64,000 bases of DNA from Nocardia neocaledoniensis (GTDB taxonomy: Bacteria; Actinomycetota; Actinomycetes; Mycobacteriales; Mycobacteriaceae). How positions within the stretch are numbered: the first letter of the stretch is position 1; each line of letters starts with the position of its first letter. The notes under the pieces are model-generated. The model saw only the letters and a program-made list of their open reading frames with translations, was not told the DNA's origin and searched no databases. Positions 63,958-64,000 of the stretch are shown here, in pieces. Where the stretch lies: NCBI RefSeq assembly GCF_029868625.1, contig NZ_JARWOJ010000136.1, positions 33,736-97,735 on the forward strand, in the 5' to 3' direction. Position numbers and translations under genes: made by a program.

Positions 63958-64000
63958 CGCCGGCGCGCGGCGCCCGCAAGGCTGTCTCTTTTTACCAAAG
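63958..64000. other. Window end, no gene seen
   Basis: 43 bp after the STAND regulator stop. The last 20 bases (TGTCTCTTTTTACCAAAG-like) are much lower in GC than the rest; nothing is called here. Confidence 0.4.

Noticed and set aside
63980..64000. Sequencing-adapter remnant at the window end (resembles CTGTCTCTT)
   Set aside because: Only about nine bases agree with a transposase adapter, too few to claim contamination; the window edge is arbitrary.

Overview
The window is very GC-rich actinobacterial chromosome, most likely from Nocardia or a close mycolic-acid relative. The best evidence is gene order. Cysteine desulfurase, mnmA, MetE-like, ligA, ACT protein, gatC, gatA, pfkA, gatB, LppZ-like lipoprotein, DoxX, Cfp6-like and ilvB-ilvN-ilvC appear in the order known from Mycobacterium tuberculosis (Rv3025c to Rv3001c). 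No rRNA, tRNA, CRISPR array, insertion sequence or phage gene was seen. Many genes start 6-9 nt after a TANNNT hexamer with no Shine-Dalgarno sequence, which suggests leaderless transcripts.

Layout. (1) 1-6733: a minus-strand catabolic operon (SDR, NDP-forming acyl-CoA synthetase, acyl-CoA dehydrogenase, enoyl-CoA hydratase, MFS transporter), divergent from a TetR regulator, with repeated palindromic operators between them. (2) 6940-18148: conserved core with tRNA thiolation (cysteine desulfurase/mnmA), a MetE-like protein, ligA, an isolated ATPase, an ACT protein and gatCA. (3) 18163-43575: an accessory, signalling-rich block separating gatA from pfkA. It holds an SRPBCC gene behind a KstR-like palindrome, a secreted phospholipase-A2-like protein, two HPK7 kinase/NarL-type regulator pairs, two very large Ser/Thr kinases with repetitive linkers, galE, a MacB-like ABC exporter, a molybdopterin oxidoreductase with LysR and FdhD, and a FUSC-like membrane protein fused in frame to a small conserved protein. 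Two paralogous lipoproteins with a serine-beta-lactamase-like motif set lie in opposite orientation towards the two sides of this block. (4) 43604-56434: core resumes with pfkA, a lipoprotein hydrolase, gatB, an LppZ-like lipoprotein, DoxX, ilvD, a PH-domain protein and ilvBNC. ilvB is preceded by a clear transcription attenuator with a 15-codon leader peptide. (5) 56435-63957: an extreme G-tract, DUF2252, a MoxR/VWA pair, and a STAND regulator (HTH + NB-ARC + TPR) divergent from an AhpD-like/F420-type reductase pair.

Functionally, gatC, gatA and gatB encode one amidotransferase although they are split by about 28 kb. ilvB, ilvN, ilvC and ilvD supply the common branched-chain amino-acid pathway. 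The second kinase/regulator pair faces the ABC exporter across an intergenic region with two inverted repeats and probably controls it. Convergent gene pairs are generally separated by strong hairpins. All functional calls come from reading motifs by eye; no database search was run.
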